Shown here one piece after another: positions 1-7,465 of a DNA stretch of 34,868 nucleotides. Position 1 is the stretch's first letter, and each line of letters starts with the position of its first letter. The stretch covers positions 1-34,868 of the forward strand of contig CAMUZW010000008.1 of the NCBI GenBank assembly GCA_947165305.1. The letters run 5' to 3'. The notes beneath the pieces were generated by a model. The model saw only the letters and a list, made by a program, of their open reading frames with translations, had not been told where the DNA came from and did not search any database. A program made the position numbers and the translations under genes. The stretch comes from an uncultured Bacteroidales bacterium. Its GTDB lineage: Bacteria > Bacteroidota > Bacteroidia > Bacteroidales > UBA932.

Positions 1-521
1 CGGTATTCGAACCAGTCGATGACCTTCTCGAAGCCCAGGCGCTCCATGTGGTCCTTGTAATAGGCGAAATTGTATTTGAGGTTGTAGGAACTGATCTGGT
101 CGAAGCCTTCGACGACCATTCCTTCCGGGTCCTCGTCGGTAAATCCGAGCGGGCCGACGATGCGCGTCATGCCGTTGGCGCGGCCGAATCCGGCGACGGC
201 GTCCAGCAGGGCCTCGCTGACCTCCGGGTCGTCCGTGAAATCAAACCACCCGTAGCGGACCTCTTTGTGATCCCAGGCCTCGTTGGCCCTTTCGTTGATG
301 ATGGCGGCGACTCTTCCGCAGATTTTCCCGTCCTTGTACGCAAGGAAATACTGCGCCTTGCAGAACTTGAAAACGGGGTTTTTCTTCATATTGAGGGTGG
401 CGCCTTCGTCGATCGCCAGGGTCGGGACGTAATAGGGAACGCCCTTATACAACTGCACGGGGAAGCGGATAAATCTCCTCAGGTCGCAGCGGCTCTCCAC
501 TTTCTTGATTGTTACAGACAT
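1..521 (-). CDS. GNAT-like acetyltransferase, partial (3' end outside window)
   Basis: The minus strand is open from an ATG at 521-519 to the window edge, giving 173 codons with no stop. The protein begins MSVTIKKVES and includes FLAYKDGKICGRVAAIIN and, later, IVGPLGFTDEDPEGMVVEGF. This matches from memory a widespread Bacteroidetes family with a GNAT-like fold; family members are about twice this length, so roughly the C-terminal half is missing. The acceptor substrate is unknown, and acetyltransferase activity is inferred from the fold only. A good promoter lies 25 bases upstream (546-576), so it is transcribed separately from the YitT gene. The start is supported by the match to the family N-terminus. 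Confidence 0.75.
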   Translation of the reverse strand, partial: MSVTIKKVESRCDLRRFIRFPVQLYKGVPYYVPTLAIDEGATLNMKKNPVFKFCKAQYFLAYKDGKICGRVAAIINERANEAWDHKEVRYGWFDFTDDPEVSEALLDAVAGFGRANGMTRIVGPLGFTDEDPEGMVVEGFDQISSYNLKYNFAYYKDHMERLGFEKVIDWFEY

Positions 522-545
522 GTCGGTTTGGTTTTAATAAACCTC

Positions 546-576
546 CAAATATAGCATATATTTGGGAAATACCAAA
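546..576 (-). promoter_or_regulatory. Bacteroidetes-type promoter for the GNAT-like gene
   Basis: Read on the minus strand, TTTG (573-576) is followed after 19 bases by TATATTTG (546-553). This fits the Bacteroidetes -33/-7 promoter with normal spacing. The start codon is about 25 bases downstream. Confidence 0.65.
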
Positions 577-622
577 ATTCGCGGCTTCGGAGCGTAGAGC
601 CTGTATCTTCAGGGACGAAGAT

Positions 623-1564
623 TTAACTGATCGTTTCGCCCTTGCGGGTATGCCACTTGCCGTGGATTTCACTGACATTCCCCGCGGTGATGAAAACCTC
701 GAACGACTGCTCCTTCAGATAATGCAGGAGAGAGGCATATTCGCTCTGTGTCAGGAGAGAGACGACCTCTACCTTGGGCTCATTGGTAAAGCCTCCCTCG
801 AGGTGGTACACACTGCATCCCCGGTTCAGCTTCTGGATGATGAACGTGCGGATCTCCTCATGCTGCGGACTGATGACGCAGACCCTCTTGCGCTTGTTGA
901 GCGAATCCGTAAAATAATCTACCGCAATGCCGTTGATCCACGTGCCGATCAGGCCGATGACCACGAGCCGGAAAGGATTGATGGCAAAGGCCGAGCAGCA
1001 GATCAGGGCGCCGGCGACGGTGACGGAAGTCCCGATATCGAGATGCATGTACTTGTTGACGATCTTCGCGAGGATGTCGAGCCCGCCCGTCGAGGCATTG
1101 ATCCGGAACAGGATCGCCTGGGAGATGCTGAGCATCAGCACGAAGCAGATCAGGTCCAGCCACGGGTCATTCATGACGGAAGTACCCTCGGTGATGACTT
1201 TTTCGGCGGGAAGGATCTTGGCCCACATGTCGACGAGTGGACCCAGGATCAGCGCCGTATAGACGGTCTTCGCCCCGAATTCCGCCCCGATCAGAAGCCA
1301 GGCCAGCACAAGCAGGACGGCATTGATGACAAGGATGATGGTCGATACTTTTACGGCCCAGCCCATATTGGTAAATACTTCCGAAAGGACGATACTCAGA
1401 CCGGAAATGCTTCCGATGATGAGTTTGGAGGGCATCAGGAAGTAATACACGGCGGCAGCGCCCACAGACATGCCGAGGGTCATGATGACCAGTTCTTTCC
1501 AGAATTTGAAAGTGCCGAGCGTGTGCAGCGTCTCGCCGGCCAGTGCCTTAAAAGATTTTCCCAT
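623..1564 (-). CDS. YitT family membrane protein (DUF2179)
   Basis: A 313-residue integral membrane protein. Hydrophobic segments lie near residues 24-46, 47-64, 70-93, 105-120, 134-155, 180-200 and 202-222, followed by a soluble domain from about 225 to 305. The layout and motifs such as the glycine-rich GSISGLSIVLSE stretch and ASTGGLDILAKIVNKY fit the YitT/DUF2179 family: a 5-6 TM domain plus a small C-terminal ferredoxin-like domain. The transported substrate or role of this family is not established. It is a single-gene unit: a weak -7 box lies at 1603-1610 and the GNAT-like gene downstream has its own promoter. The start gives MGKSFKALAG just before the first membrane segment. Confidence 0.85.
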   Translation of the reverse strand: MGKSFKALAGETLHTLGTFKFWKELVIMTLGMSVGAAAVYYFLMPSKLIIGSISGLSIVLSEVFTNMGWAVKVSTIILVINAVLLVLAWLLIGAEFGAKTVYTALILGPLVDMWAKILPAEKVITEGTSVMNDPWLDLICFVLMLSISQAILFRINASTGGLDILAKIVNKYMHLDIGTSVTVAGALICCSAFAINPFRLVVIGLIGTWINGIAVDYFTDSLNKRKRVCVISPQHEEIRTFIIQKLNRGCSVYHLEGGFTNEPKVEVVSLLTQSEYASLLHYLKEQSFEVFITAGNVSEIHGKWHTRKGETIS

Positions 1565-1602
1565 TTTGCAGAATTTGGTTATAGTCTATAACAAAAACTC
1601 TA

Positions 1603-1610
1603 CAAAAATA
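1603..1610 (-). promoter_or_regulatory. Possible -7 promoter box for the YitT-family gene
   Basis: Minus strand TATTTTTG matches TAnnTTTG and lies about 40 bases before the ATG at 1564. I see no TTTG at the usual upstream spacing, so this is a weak call. Confidence 0.35.
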
Positions 1611-1631
1611 GTAAAATTATTTATATCTCTA

Positions 1632-1771
1632 CTAAAAATCAGCAGTATCCGTTTCAGAAACATAGCCACCCATGGCTCTTAAATGGGAGGGGCCCGCGGA
1701 CAGGATGTCCGTGGGAGGGACGGAGGACCGAAGGTCCGGAGGTTTCAGAAACGGATACTGCTGATTTTTAG
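1632..1771. repeat. 140-bp inverted-repeat element with three internal hairpins
   Basis: The outer arms, 1632-1661 and 1742-1771, are 30-nt inverted copies with one mismatch (29/30). The 80-nt interior holds three more hairpins: 1664-1668 with 1673-1677 (AGCCA/TGGCT), 1693-1701 with 1707-1715 (9 bp, one wobble or mismatch depending on strand), and 1725-1729 with 1733-1737 (GGACC/GGTCC). The RNA would be a long stem closing a multi-branched loop. The right arm covers the acyltransferase stop codon (1768-1770). No flanking target duplication is visible. It may be a MITE-like mobile repeat, an attenuating structure or a terminator between the two minus-strand genes; no T-tract follows. Confidence 0.75.
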
Positions 1772-2427
1772 CTTCTTTCGTGAAGCTCTTTCAGCCGGAG
1801 CATCTTATCGTAAAGAAGCTGCGACATACGCTTGCGGTAGTCGGAAGACTCCTCACCTTCCGCAGGCGGATCGAGGCGGAAAACCTCGGAGAAATAGAGC
1901 TTGTAGCGCTGCCACCACTTCCGCCGGGGCGGGGTATAGGTCACCACCATCGGACTGTGGGTAATGTCCTCGATCATCACGGCCCCGCCGTGGAACCGCA
2001 GGATCTGGTCCTCGTGGTTGAACCGACCTTCCGGGAAGATCAGGATGCTCTCCTTCTTCTCCTGCAGCGTCTCCACCGCATCCTTCAGCCAGGACGTCGA
2101 CACCTTCCGGCGGTCGATCTCCAGGCAGCCGCTCCGGGTATAGAGCCAGTGCATCAGCTTGTTCTCATAGTAGCGGTCACGGGCGACCATCGGATGGACA
2201 TTCCACCGGGCGAAGATCGACCACATGTACGGCCCGTCGCTCCCGGCCACGTGGCGCCCGAGCAGGATGGCGGGACCATCTTTGAAGATATCCTTCCGCC
2301 GCTGGACGGACGGGTCCGTATAGATGAATTTCGGCCGGATCCAGACTTTGACAAAAGCCCGGAGAAGGTACTTGGTGATGTCCGAAACCACCAGGTCGAA
2401 GACATTGGAGTCGTGATAGTGAATCAT
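1768..2427 (-). CDS. PlsC-like glycerolipid acyltransferase
   Basis: A 219-residue protein of the lysophospholipid acyltransferase (PlsC/LPLAT) superfamily. The HX4D catalytic box is present as H59-V-A-G-S-D64, and FPEG, which binds the acyl-acceptor phosphate, is at 131-134 followed by R135. It probably transfers an acyl chain to a lipid head group at the inner face of the membrane; the acceptor is not known. Its start overlaps the HAD gene stop by four bases (ATGA, 2424-2427), and the HAD gene directly follows the GH3 gene, so the three are probably co-transcribed. That neighbourhood suggests a lipid-modification task, which is inference. The last codons lie inside the right arm of the 140-bp inverted repeat. 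Confidence 0.8.
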   Translation of the reverse strand: MIHYHDSNVFDLVVSDITKYLLRAFVKVWIRPKFIYTDPSVQRRKDIFKDGPAILLGRHVAGSDGPYMWSIFARWNVHPMVARDRYYENKLMHWLYTRSGCLEIDRRKVSTSWLKDAVETLQEKKESILIFPEGRFNHEDQILRFHGGAVMIEDITHSPMVVTYTPPRRKWWQRYKLYFSEVFRLDPPAEGEESSDYRKRMSQLLYDKMLRLKELHERS

Positions 2428-3071
2428 TTTCTCAAAGTATTGTCAATCAGAATATCCCAGGAGTTTGTCTTCTTGTCGATGAAGAAGAACTCGATCCCGG
2501 AATCGATGGCCCCGCGGCCGTCGGTGTCGAGCCGGTCGCCGACCATCAGGATCTCCTCCAGCGGGAGGCCGAGGATCTCCAGCATCTTCTCGTACGTCCT
2601 GACGCAGGGCTTGAGGCCTCCCAGTGCGGGCGCTTCGAATTCATAATCCACCATTCCTTCAGTGATGCCGATGGCGTCCAGCTTTTCCCGGACGAATCCG
2701 TAGTCGGAAATGACCGCGATCTTGCCGCCCTGGCCGTGGATCCAGTCGAAGAGTGCCGGCACCTCGGGCCGGCAGTGGTAATGTGCCTTCAGCGTCGCTA
2801 CGGTCTGGGGCATGTATCCCTCGAAATACCATTTCCTGACCGCTTCTACGGGGACCCTCCGCTCTTGGGAAATCCCGTCGAAGAGGGCGGAGTAGTAATC
2901 CTCCGCCCCTTCGAAAGGCATTCCTTTGAGCAGCCTCCGGACGGTGCGCTCGGACTTTAGGAGCATCATATGCCTGAGGTCGCCGAAAATCAGGCGGACG
3001 GGCAGCCGGCTCGAGTCGTAGAGCGTTCCGTCGAGGTCAAAGATGAAATGTCTGAATTTCGAGAAATCCAT
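2424..3071 (-). CDS. HAD-superfamily hydrolase (phosphatase-like)
   Basis: A 215-residue haloacid-dehalogenase-type hydrolase. Motif I is FDLDGT at 11-16 (nucleophile D12, acid/base D14), motif II serine is S122 in VISDYG, motif III lysine is K154 in GGLKP, and motif IV is GDRLDTD at 178-184. The segment between motifs I and II is an alpha-helical cap. All catalytic residues are present, so it is probably an active small-molecule phosphatase; the substrate is unknown. The ATG at 3071 directly abuts the GH3 TAG stop (3072-3074), and its stop overlaps the acyltransferase start by four bases. Position between a GH3-like enzyme and a lipid acyltransferase suggests a lipid or acyl-phosphate substrate, an inference from context. 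Confidence 0.85.
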   Translation of the reverse strand: MDFSKFRHFIFDLDGTLYDSSRLPVRLIFGDLRHMMLLKSERTVRRLLKGMPFEGAEDYYSALFDGISQERRVPVEAVRKWYFEGYMPQTVATLKAHYHCRPEVPALFDWIHGQGGKIAVISDYGFVREKLDAIGITEGMVDYEFEAPALGGLKPCVRTYEKMLEILGLPLEEILMVGDRLDTDGRGAIDSGIEFFFIDKKTNSWDILIDNTLRK

Positions 3072-4793
3072 CTACTGCTTGACAAACGTGCGGAAACGCT
3101 CGTGCAGCTTCTCGTTCTGCATCAGCAGGACCATCTTGAACTGGCCGTCGTTGGCGCCTTCTGCGATGCGGCTGGCTTTGAATTTATCGAAGCTGTCCTC
3201 GACGAGGCGGAACCCGACGGGATCCTTGATGCGGAGCGAATCATACTTGGTCTTGTACTCGACGTTGATTTCGCAGAGGATCTCGTTGACGCGTTTGGTG
3301 AACGCGTCGCATTGCTCCTGGGTCACTTCCGGATCAAATTCATAATAGAAATGATAGGCGGAAGTCTCTATGTCGGCAAATCCGACGAAGAAGTGGGTCT
3401 TGAGCCCGGTCTCTTTCTCGGTCTGCTTGACGGCGGCGATGAACTGGCGCTCGTGGAGCTTCTCTCCGGTCATCGTGACGATGCCGTTGATCTTCTGGAC
3501 CATGAAGACGGTCGGAGTGTTGACGAAGTTGTCGCTGGCCTCGACGAGGTCGTTCATGCAGTAACGGTACATGCCGGCGTAGGTCGTGACGAACGGGCAG
3601 TATTTCTTGCCTTTCTGCAGTTCGTGGAGCTGGAGGAAGTGCAGCTTGGACGGATCATTGAGGAAGTCGGCGTCCTGCACGTCCTCTTCCGGAACGAATT
3701 CATAATAATGGAAGTGCGGGAAGAGCACGGTGTTGTTGGTGTCGTCGAGCACGAGGCCGAAGCGGCACTCGGAGCTGAAGTAACCGAACTCCTGGTGGAG
3801 CATCGTCTCGGGGAAGAACCCCTTCATCTTCTCGACGTAATTGATCGTATTGCCGCATTTCCAGGTATTGAGGATCTGGATGTCGGGCCAGTAATGCTTG
3901 GGAAGCGGGCGGCCGTATTTCTGCTTGAGTTCGCGGAGTTCGGCAGCGCGCTGCGGGTTGGGCTTCATGAACGGAACGAGTTCGGCGCGGATTTCGGGAG
4001 AAATGTCCACCTGGTCGGTCATGGTGCCTTTCTCAATATCCTCGACCATCACGTCCCACCATTTGTCGACGCTCTTCTGCATCTCCAGGACGGAGGAAGG
4101 GTTGGCGGTCACGATCAGATGGATATCGTGCTCGATCGACAGGCGCATCAGGGCATAGTAGCGGGCCGTGTAGTCGGGAATGGTATAGACCGACGACGGG
4201 TTGGTGTACATGGCCTTGATGAAGCCCGGGCAGTCGCGCTGGGTGACGCCGGAGACGCTTCCGAAGACCGTTCCGTCCTCGGCATAGCCTTCGACGGCCT
4301 TGCCGACCACCGAGAGGATCGGGCCCTCATAGACGTGGGGACGGTTCTTGATGAAATTGAACAGCCAGACCTTGGTCATCTTGCTGTAGACGTTGGACAT
4401 GTAGGTCTGCGTGACCGGGATCCACTTGGGCTCCTTGGTGGTGCCGGAGGTGGTGGCGTACATCAGCGGCTTGCCGGGGAAGAGGATGTCGGCTTCACCC
4501 TTCTTGTGCCGGTTGATATAGGGGCGGAGGTCTTCGTAGTCGTTGACGGGGACATTCTCCTGCCAGCGGCGGAAGAGTTCGTCGTCCGTTTCGGCGGCGA
4601 GGACGTCGGCAAAGTGGAATTTCTTCCCGTATTCGGTATCCTTGGCGTATTCGAGGATGCCCCGGAGGGTGTTCGCGCTTGTCTTCTTGGGATTTTTGCT
4701 CGCTTTCTTGAGCTTGAGGTAGCCGATACCGCCCGCAATGGTGAGGGCGCTGTTGACCAGCCACAGTTTCTTGGTCTCTTTCTTTTTGGCCAT
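3072..4793 (-). CDS. GH3 auxin-responsive-promoter family acyl-adenylating enzyme
   Basis: A 573-residue GH3-family protein of the ANL adenylating superfamily. The nucleotide-binding box TTSGTTKEPKW lies at 114-124, and a GYFSSECRFGL segment in the central domain resembles the second ATP-binding region. Plant GH3 enzymes adenylate carboxylic acids and join them to amino acids; the bacterial substrates are mostly unknown. Residues 12-29 form a hydrophobic stretch with glycines that could anchor the protein to the membrane. It is the first gene of the GH3-HAD-acyltransferase operon, with a clear promoter upstream (4851-4882). The stop is TAG, useful when judging the amber codon in the helicase gene. 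Family assignment is strong; the reaction is inferred. Confidence 0.88.
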   Translation of the reverse strand: MAKKKETKKLWLVNSALTIAGGIGYLKLKKASKNPKKTSANTLRGILEYAKDTEYGKKFHFADVLAAETDDELFRRWQENVPVNDYEDLRPYINRHKKGEADILFPGKPLMYATTSGTTKEPKWIPVTQTYMSNVYSKMTKVWLFNFIKNRPHVYEGPILSVVGKAVEGYAEDGTVFGSVSGVTQRDCPGFIKAMYTNPSSVYTIPDYTARYYALMRLSIEHDIHLIVTANPSSVLEMQKSVDKWWDVMVEDIEKGTMTDQVDISPEIRAELVPFMKPNPQRAAELRELKQKYGRPLPKHYWPDIQILNTWKCGNTINYVEKMKGFFPETMLHQEFGYFSSECRFGLVLDDTNNTVLFPHFHYYEFVPEEDVQDADFLNDPSKLHFLQLHELQKGKKYCPFVTTYAGMYRYCMNDLVEASDNFVNTPTVFMVQKINGIVTMTGEKLHERQFIAAVKQTEKETGLKTHFFVGFADIETSAYHFYYEFDPEVTQEQCDAFTKRVNEILCEINVEYKTKYDSLRIKDPVGFRLVEDSFDKFKASRIAEGANDGQFKMVLLMQNEKLHERFRTFVKQ

Positions 4794-4850
4794 TGTATCA
4801 GGTTTTAGTTATTGTACCGCCAGACGCATCGCACCTGGCTTTTCAGCCTT

Positions 4851-4882
4851 CAAAGATAGGCTTTTTTTCAAAAGATTACAAA
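4851..4882 (-). promoter_or_regulatory. Bacteroidetes-type promoter for the GH3 operon
   Basis: On the minus strand TTTG (4879-4882) and TATCTTTG (4851-4858) are 20 bases apart. The -33 element overlaps the last codon of the upstream peptidase gene. A small GGCT/AGCC hairpin (4837-4848) lies right after the -7 box, near the expected transcript start. The leader before the ATG would be about 50 bases. Confidence 0.65.
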
Positions 4883-6963
4883 AATATTTCAAAATATCCG
4901 GTCACTTTGTCCATCAGATGGACGCGGTCGCGGCCGAAAACGTTGTGCTCGGCGACCGGATAAGGGAAGTAATCCACTGGAATCCAGTTCTTTATGCATT
5001 CCTGGACGAAGCTGAGGCTGTGCTCCCAGACGACGGTGTTGTCGATGGCGCCCTGGCAGATCATCAGATGCCCTCTGAGGTCTTTGGCCTTGCCGATGAG
5101 GCTCGTCGCCGCAAAGCCCTCCGGATTGGTCTCAGGAGTGTCCATGTAGCGTTCGCCGTACATCACCTCGTACCACTTCCAGTCGATGACGGGGCCGCCG
5201 GCGACGCCCGTCTTGAAGACATCGGGATAGGTTGTCATCAGCGAAATTGTCATGAATCCGCCGTAACTCCAGCCGTGGACGCCGATGCGGTCCCTGTCGA
5301 CCCAGGGCAGGTCCATGAGCATCCGGATGCCGGCCATCTGGTCTTCCATCTCGACGGCGCCGCAGCGGCGGTTGATCGCCTTTTCATAGGCGGCCCCGTG
5401 GTTCTGCGTGCCGCGGTTGTCTTGCACGTAGACGACATAGCCTTTCTGGGCCATCAGCATCTCCCAGAGGCGGATCTGGCCGAGCCAGCTGTCGCGGACC
5501 ATCTGGCTGTGCGGGCCGCCGTAGACGTAGAGGATGACGGGGTATTTCTTCGCGGGATCGAATCCGACGGGCTTGTAGAGACGGTAGTGATTGTCGTACT
5601 GTCCGTCGGCACTCTTGACGGTCCCCAGCAGGACTTCGCCCGTGGCGTAGGCGGCGAGGGGATCGCGTGCGGAGAGAAGGTGACGGAGCTTCTGGCCGTC
5701 GGCGGCGCTGCAGAGGCTGACCTCGCGGGGCGTCGTAAAGGCGGAGTGGTTGTCTATGAAGTATTTGCAGTCCGGGCTCAGCGCCACGTCGTGCCAGCCG
5801 GCCCCCTTGGTCAGCCGCACCGGCTTCCCGGTCTTTTTCCCCGTCATTCCGGACTTGCCTTTCCCCGTCATTCCGGACTTGTTCCGGAATCCGTCCTCCG
5901 GCAGCGTCAGCCGGTAAACCTGCCGCTCGGCGGGTGACACTTCCGCGGAAGCGTACCAGACGCTCCTGCCGTCGTTGCCGAGGTATTCCACGTCGGCGTC
6001 CACCTGCGTCAGGCGGCGGACGTTGCCGAGCGTATCGACGAGGTAGAGGTTGGTGTAACCGTCGCGGTTGTCGGTACGGTAGATGAAGCGGTCGCCGCAG
6101 CCCTTGACGAAGTGCACGGGCTCCTGCGGCTCCACCCATGCGTCGTTCTGCTCGGTGAGGAGGGTCCTGACGAAGCGGCCGTCCTCCGCGCGGTACATGT
6201 TGAGATGCATCTCGTGCTGGCTTCGCGCGAGAACCTGTATATAAAGGTATTTGCCGTCGGGCGCCCACGCGATGCCCGCGAGGTAGCGCTCGTCGTCGAA
6301 GTCATCTGCCTGCACGTAGCACGTCCGGGCCCGGGCGATGTCGTAGATGCCGAGGGTGATGTGCTCGGAAGCCATGCCGTTCATCGGGTAACGGATCTCC
6401 TTCAGGGAACCCGTCCGGCTGGTGATGTCCAGCAGGGGGAATTTCGTCACGGCCGTCTCATCCTTGCGGTAGAAGGCGATCTGCGTCCCGTCCGGGGAGG
6501 GGAAGATGCCGCCCTCGATGCCGAATTCGTTCCGGCTCACGGACGTCCCGTACACGATGCCGTCGGCAGGAGATTCCGCGATGGTGCGGATGCCGTCCGG
6601 CGTGGCCAGGAAGAGGCTGCCGCCTTCCGTGAAGGCGAGATATTCCCCGCAGGGGGTGACGTTTTCCGCCCGGAGGGGAATGTGTTTCCTGGCGGGAAGC
6701 GGAGCGGGGACTGACGCTTTTTCGCCCCGGACGGTCCAGGCCTCCCAGCCCTTGCCGTTGAAGGCGGCGTAGGTGGAGTCACTGGTCCAGCGCCAGTAAT
6801 GGTTCTCGGGATAGAGGCTCCTGTCGAGGATGACCTGCTCCATGGTCAGGTTTTTCCCGGGATGGGCAGGGTACCGTTTGAGAACGCCCTCCTGGGCACG
6901 GGATAACGTAAAACTGACCGCCAGCAGGGTGACGGTCAGGAGAAAATGGCGGGAAAAGGTCAT
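4876..6963 (-). CDS. Secreted S9 family dipeptidyl-peptidase IV-like protease
   Basis: A 695-residue S9B-type serine peptidase: signal peptide at 1-23 (MTFSRHFLLT... ending SRA), a beta-propeller to about residue 450, and a C-terminal alpha/beta-hydrolase domain. The catalytic triad is intact: S566 in GWSYGG, D641 in GAIDN and H673 in AEHN. Where classical DPP IV has a double-glutamate motif, this protein has SRNEFGIEGG (residues 143-152), so it may prefer different N-termini, such as tripeptides; that is inference. It overlaps the preceding small-protein gene by four bases (ATGA). Residues 359-377, in a propeller loop, are encoded by one and a half copies of the 24-bp palindromic repeat also found in the methyltransferase gene. 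Confidence 0.88.
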   Translation of the reverse strand: MTFSRHFLLTVTLLAVSFTLSRAQEGVLKRYPAHPGKNLTMEQVILDRSLYPENHYWRWTSDSTYAAFNGKGWEAWTVRGEKASVPAPLPARKHIPLRAENVTPCGEYLAFTEGGSLFLATPDGIRTIAESPADGIVYGTSVSRNEFGIEGGIFPSPDGTQIAFYRKDETAVTKFPLLDITSRTGSLKEIRYPMNGMASEHITLGIYDIARARTCYVQADDFDDERYLAGIAWAPDGKYLYIQVLARSQHEMHLNMYRAEDGRFVRTLLTEQNDAWVEPQEPVHFVKGCGDRFIYRTDNRDGYTNLYLVDTLGNVRRLTQVDADVEYLGNDGRSVWYASAEVSPAERQVYRLTLPEDGFRNKSGMTGKGKSGMTGKKTGKPVRLTKGAGWHDVALSPDCKYFIDNHSAFTTPREVSLCSAADGQKLRHLLSARDPLAAYATGEVLLGTVKSADGQYDNHYRLYKPVGFDPAKKYPVILYVYGGPHSQMVRDSWLGQIRLWEMLMAQKGYVVYVQDNRGTQNHGAAYEKAINRRCGAVEMEDQMAGIRMLMDLPWVDRDRIGVHGWSYGGFMTISLMTTYPDVFKTGVAGGPVIDWKWYEVMYGERYMDTPETNPEGFAATSLIGKAKDLRGHLMICQGAIDNTVVWEHSLSFVQECIKNWIPVDYFPYPVAEHNVFGRDRVHLMDKVTGYFEIFL
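5843..5890 (-). repeat. Palindromic repeat family A inside the S9 peptidase gene
   Basis: 5867-5890 is a full 24-bp copy: on the minus strand, arms ATTCCGGA and TCCGGAAT around a 5-nt loop, plus GAC. It is identical to 28720-28743 and 29236-29259. A second partial copy (5843-5857) follows on the same strand. Here it is read as FRNKSGMT then GKGKSGMTGKK, a different frame from that used in the methyltransferase gene. Confidence 0.9.
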
Positions 6964-7403
6964 AGATAAATCTGGCTTTCGGTACGGCCGCGTTCGTAGT
7001 TGTCTTCGTATTCGTCGTAGATCTGGCCGATGCGGTCGACGATGTGCTTGTTGTAACCTCTCCAGGGCAGGCGGCCGAAGTATTCCTTGTAATGGAGTTC
7101 GACGCGTTTGCCGGTGCAGCGCAGCAGGGTGTCGGCCACGGCGGGATCGTCCACGCTGAATTCGAAGACATTGGACTGCACGGCGCCGGGCGTCTTGCTG
7201 GAAGTGCCCTTGTTGCCGTATCCGGTCTGGATCAGGCGGCCCTCATAGGTCTTGAAGACGTACCCTTTGTGGGTGAACTGGTTGAGTTCGCCGGTCTGGT
7301 ACCCTTCGCTGAATACGTAGAAGAAGCGGATGTAGCAGAATGCCGCTCCGCCGAGCAGCAGGATGATGAAAAACCACCAGAATACTTTCTTGCCTGTCGT
7401 CAT
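6960..7403 (-). CDS. Small membrane-anchored Bacteroidetes protein of unknown function
   Basis: A 147-residue protein with one N-terminal membrane segment at about 7-28 (VFWWFFIILLLGGAAFCYI) and a soluble domain starting FSEGYQTGEL, which includes the KGYVFKTYEGRLIQTG segment. This resembles a conserved Bacteroidetes family sometimes mislabelled as 6-phosphogluconate dehydrogenase; nothing here supports that enzyme. The orientation suggests the soluble part faces the periplasm. Its stop overlaps the start of the S9 peptidase by four bases (ATGA), so the two are likely translated together, and it has a well-formed promoter at 7427-7457. Any functional tie to the peptidase is inference. Confidence 0.75.
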   Translation of the reverse strand: MTTGKKVFWWFFIILLLGGAAFCYIRFFYVFSEGYQTGELNQFTHKGYVFKTYEGRLIQTGYGNKGTSSKTPGAVQSNVFEFSVDDPAVADTLLRCTGKRVELHYKEYFGRLPWRGYNKHIVDRIGQIYDEYEDNYERGRTESQIYL

Positions 7404-7426
7404 AGGTTTCTTGAATTAATTATCCA

Positions 7427-7457
7427 CAAATGTACTAAGAATTTTTAATATTGCAAA
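7427..7457 (-). promoter_or_regulatory. Bacteroidetes-type promoter for the small membrane protein and S9 peptidase
   Basis: Minus strand TTTG (7454-7457) and TACATTTG (7427-7434) are 19 bases apart, matching the -33/-7 consensus. The ATG at 7403 is about 24 bases past the -7 box. The promoter lies between the serpin stop and this gene, so the two units are probably separate. Confidence 0.65.
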
Positions 7458-7465
7458 GCAGCGTG

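Noticed and set aside
6960..7403. 6-phosphogluconate dehydrogenase label for the small protein
   Set aside because: The 147-residue membrane-anchored protein has no NAD-binding fold or dehydrogenase motif.
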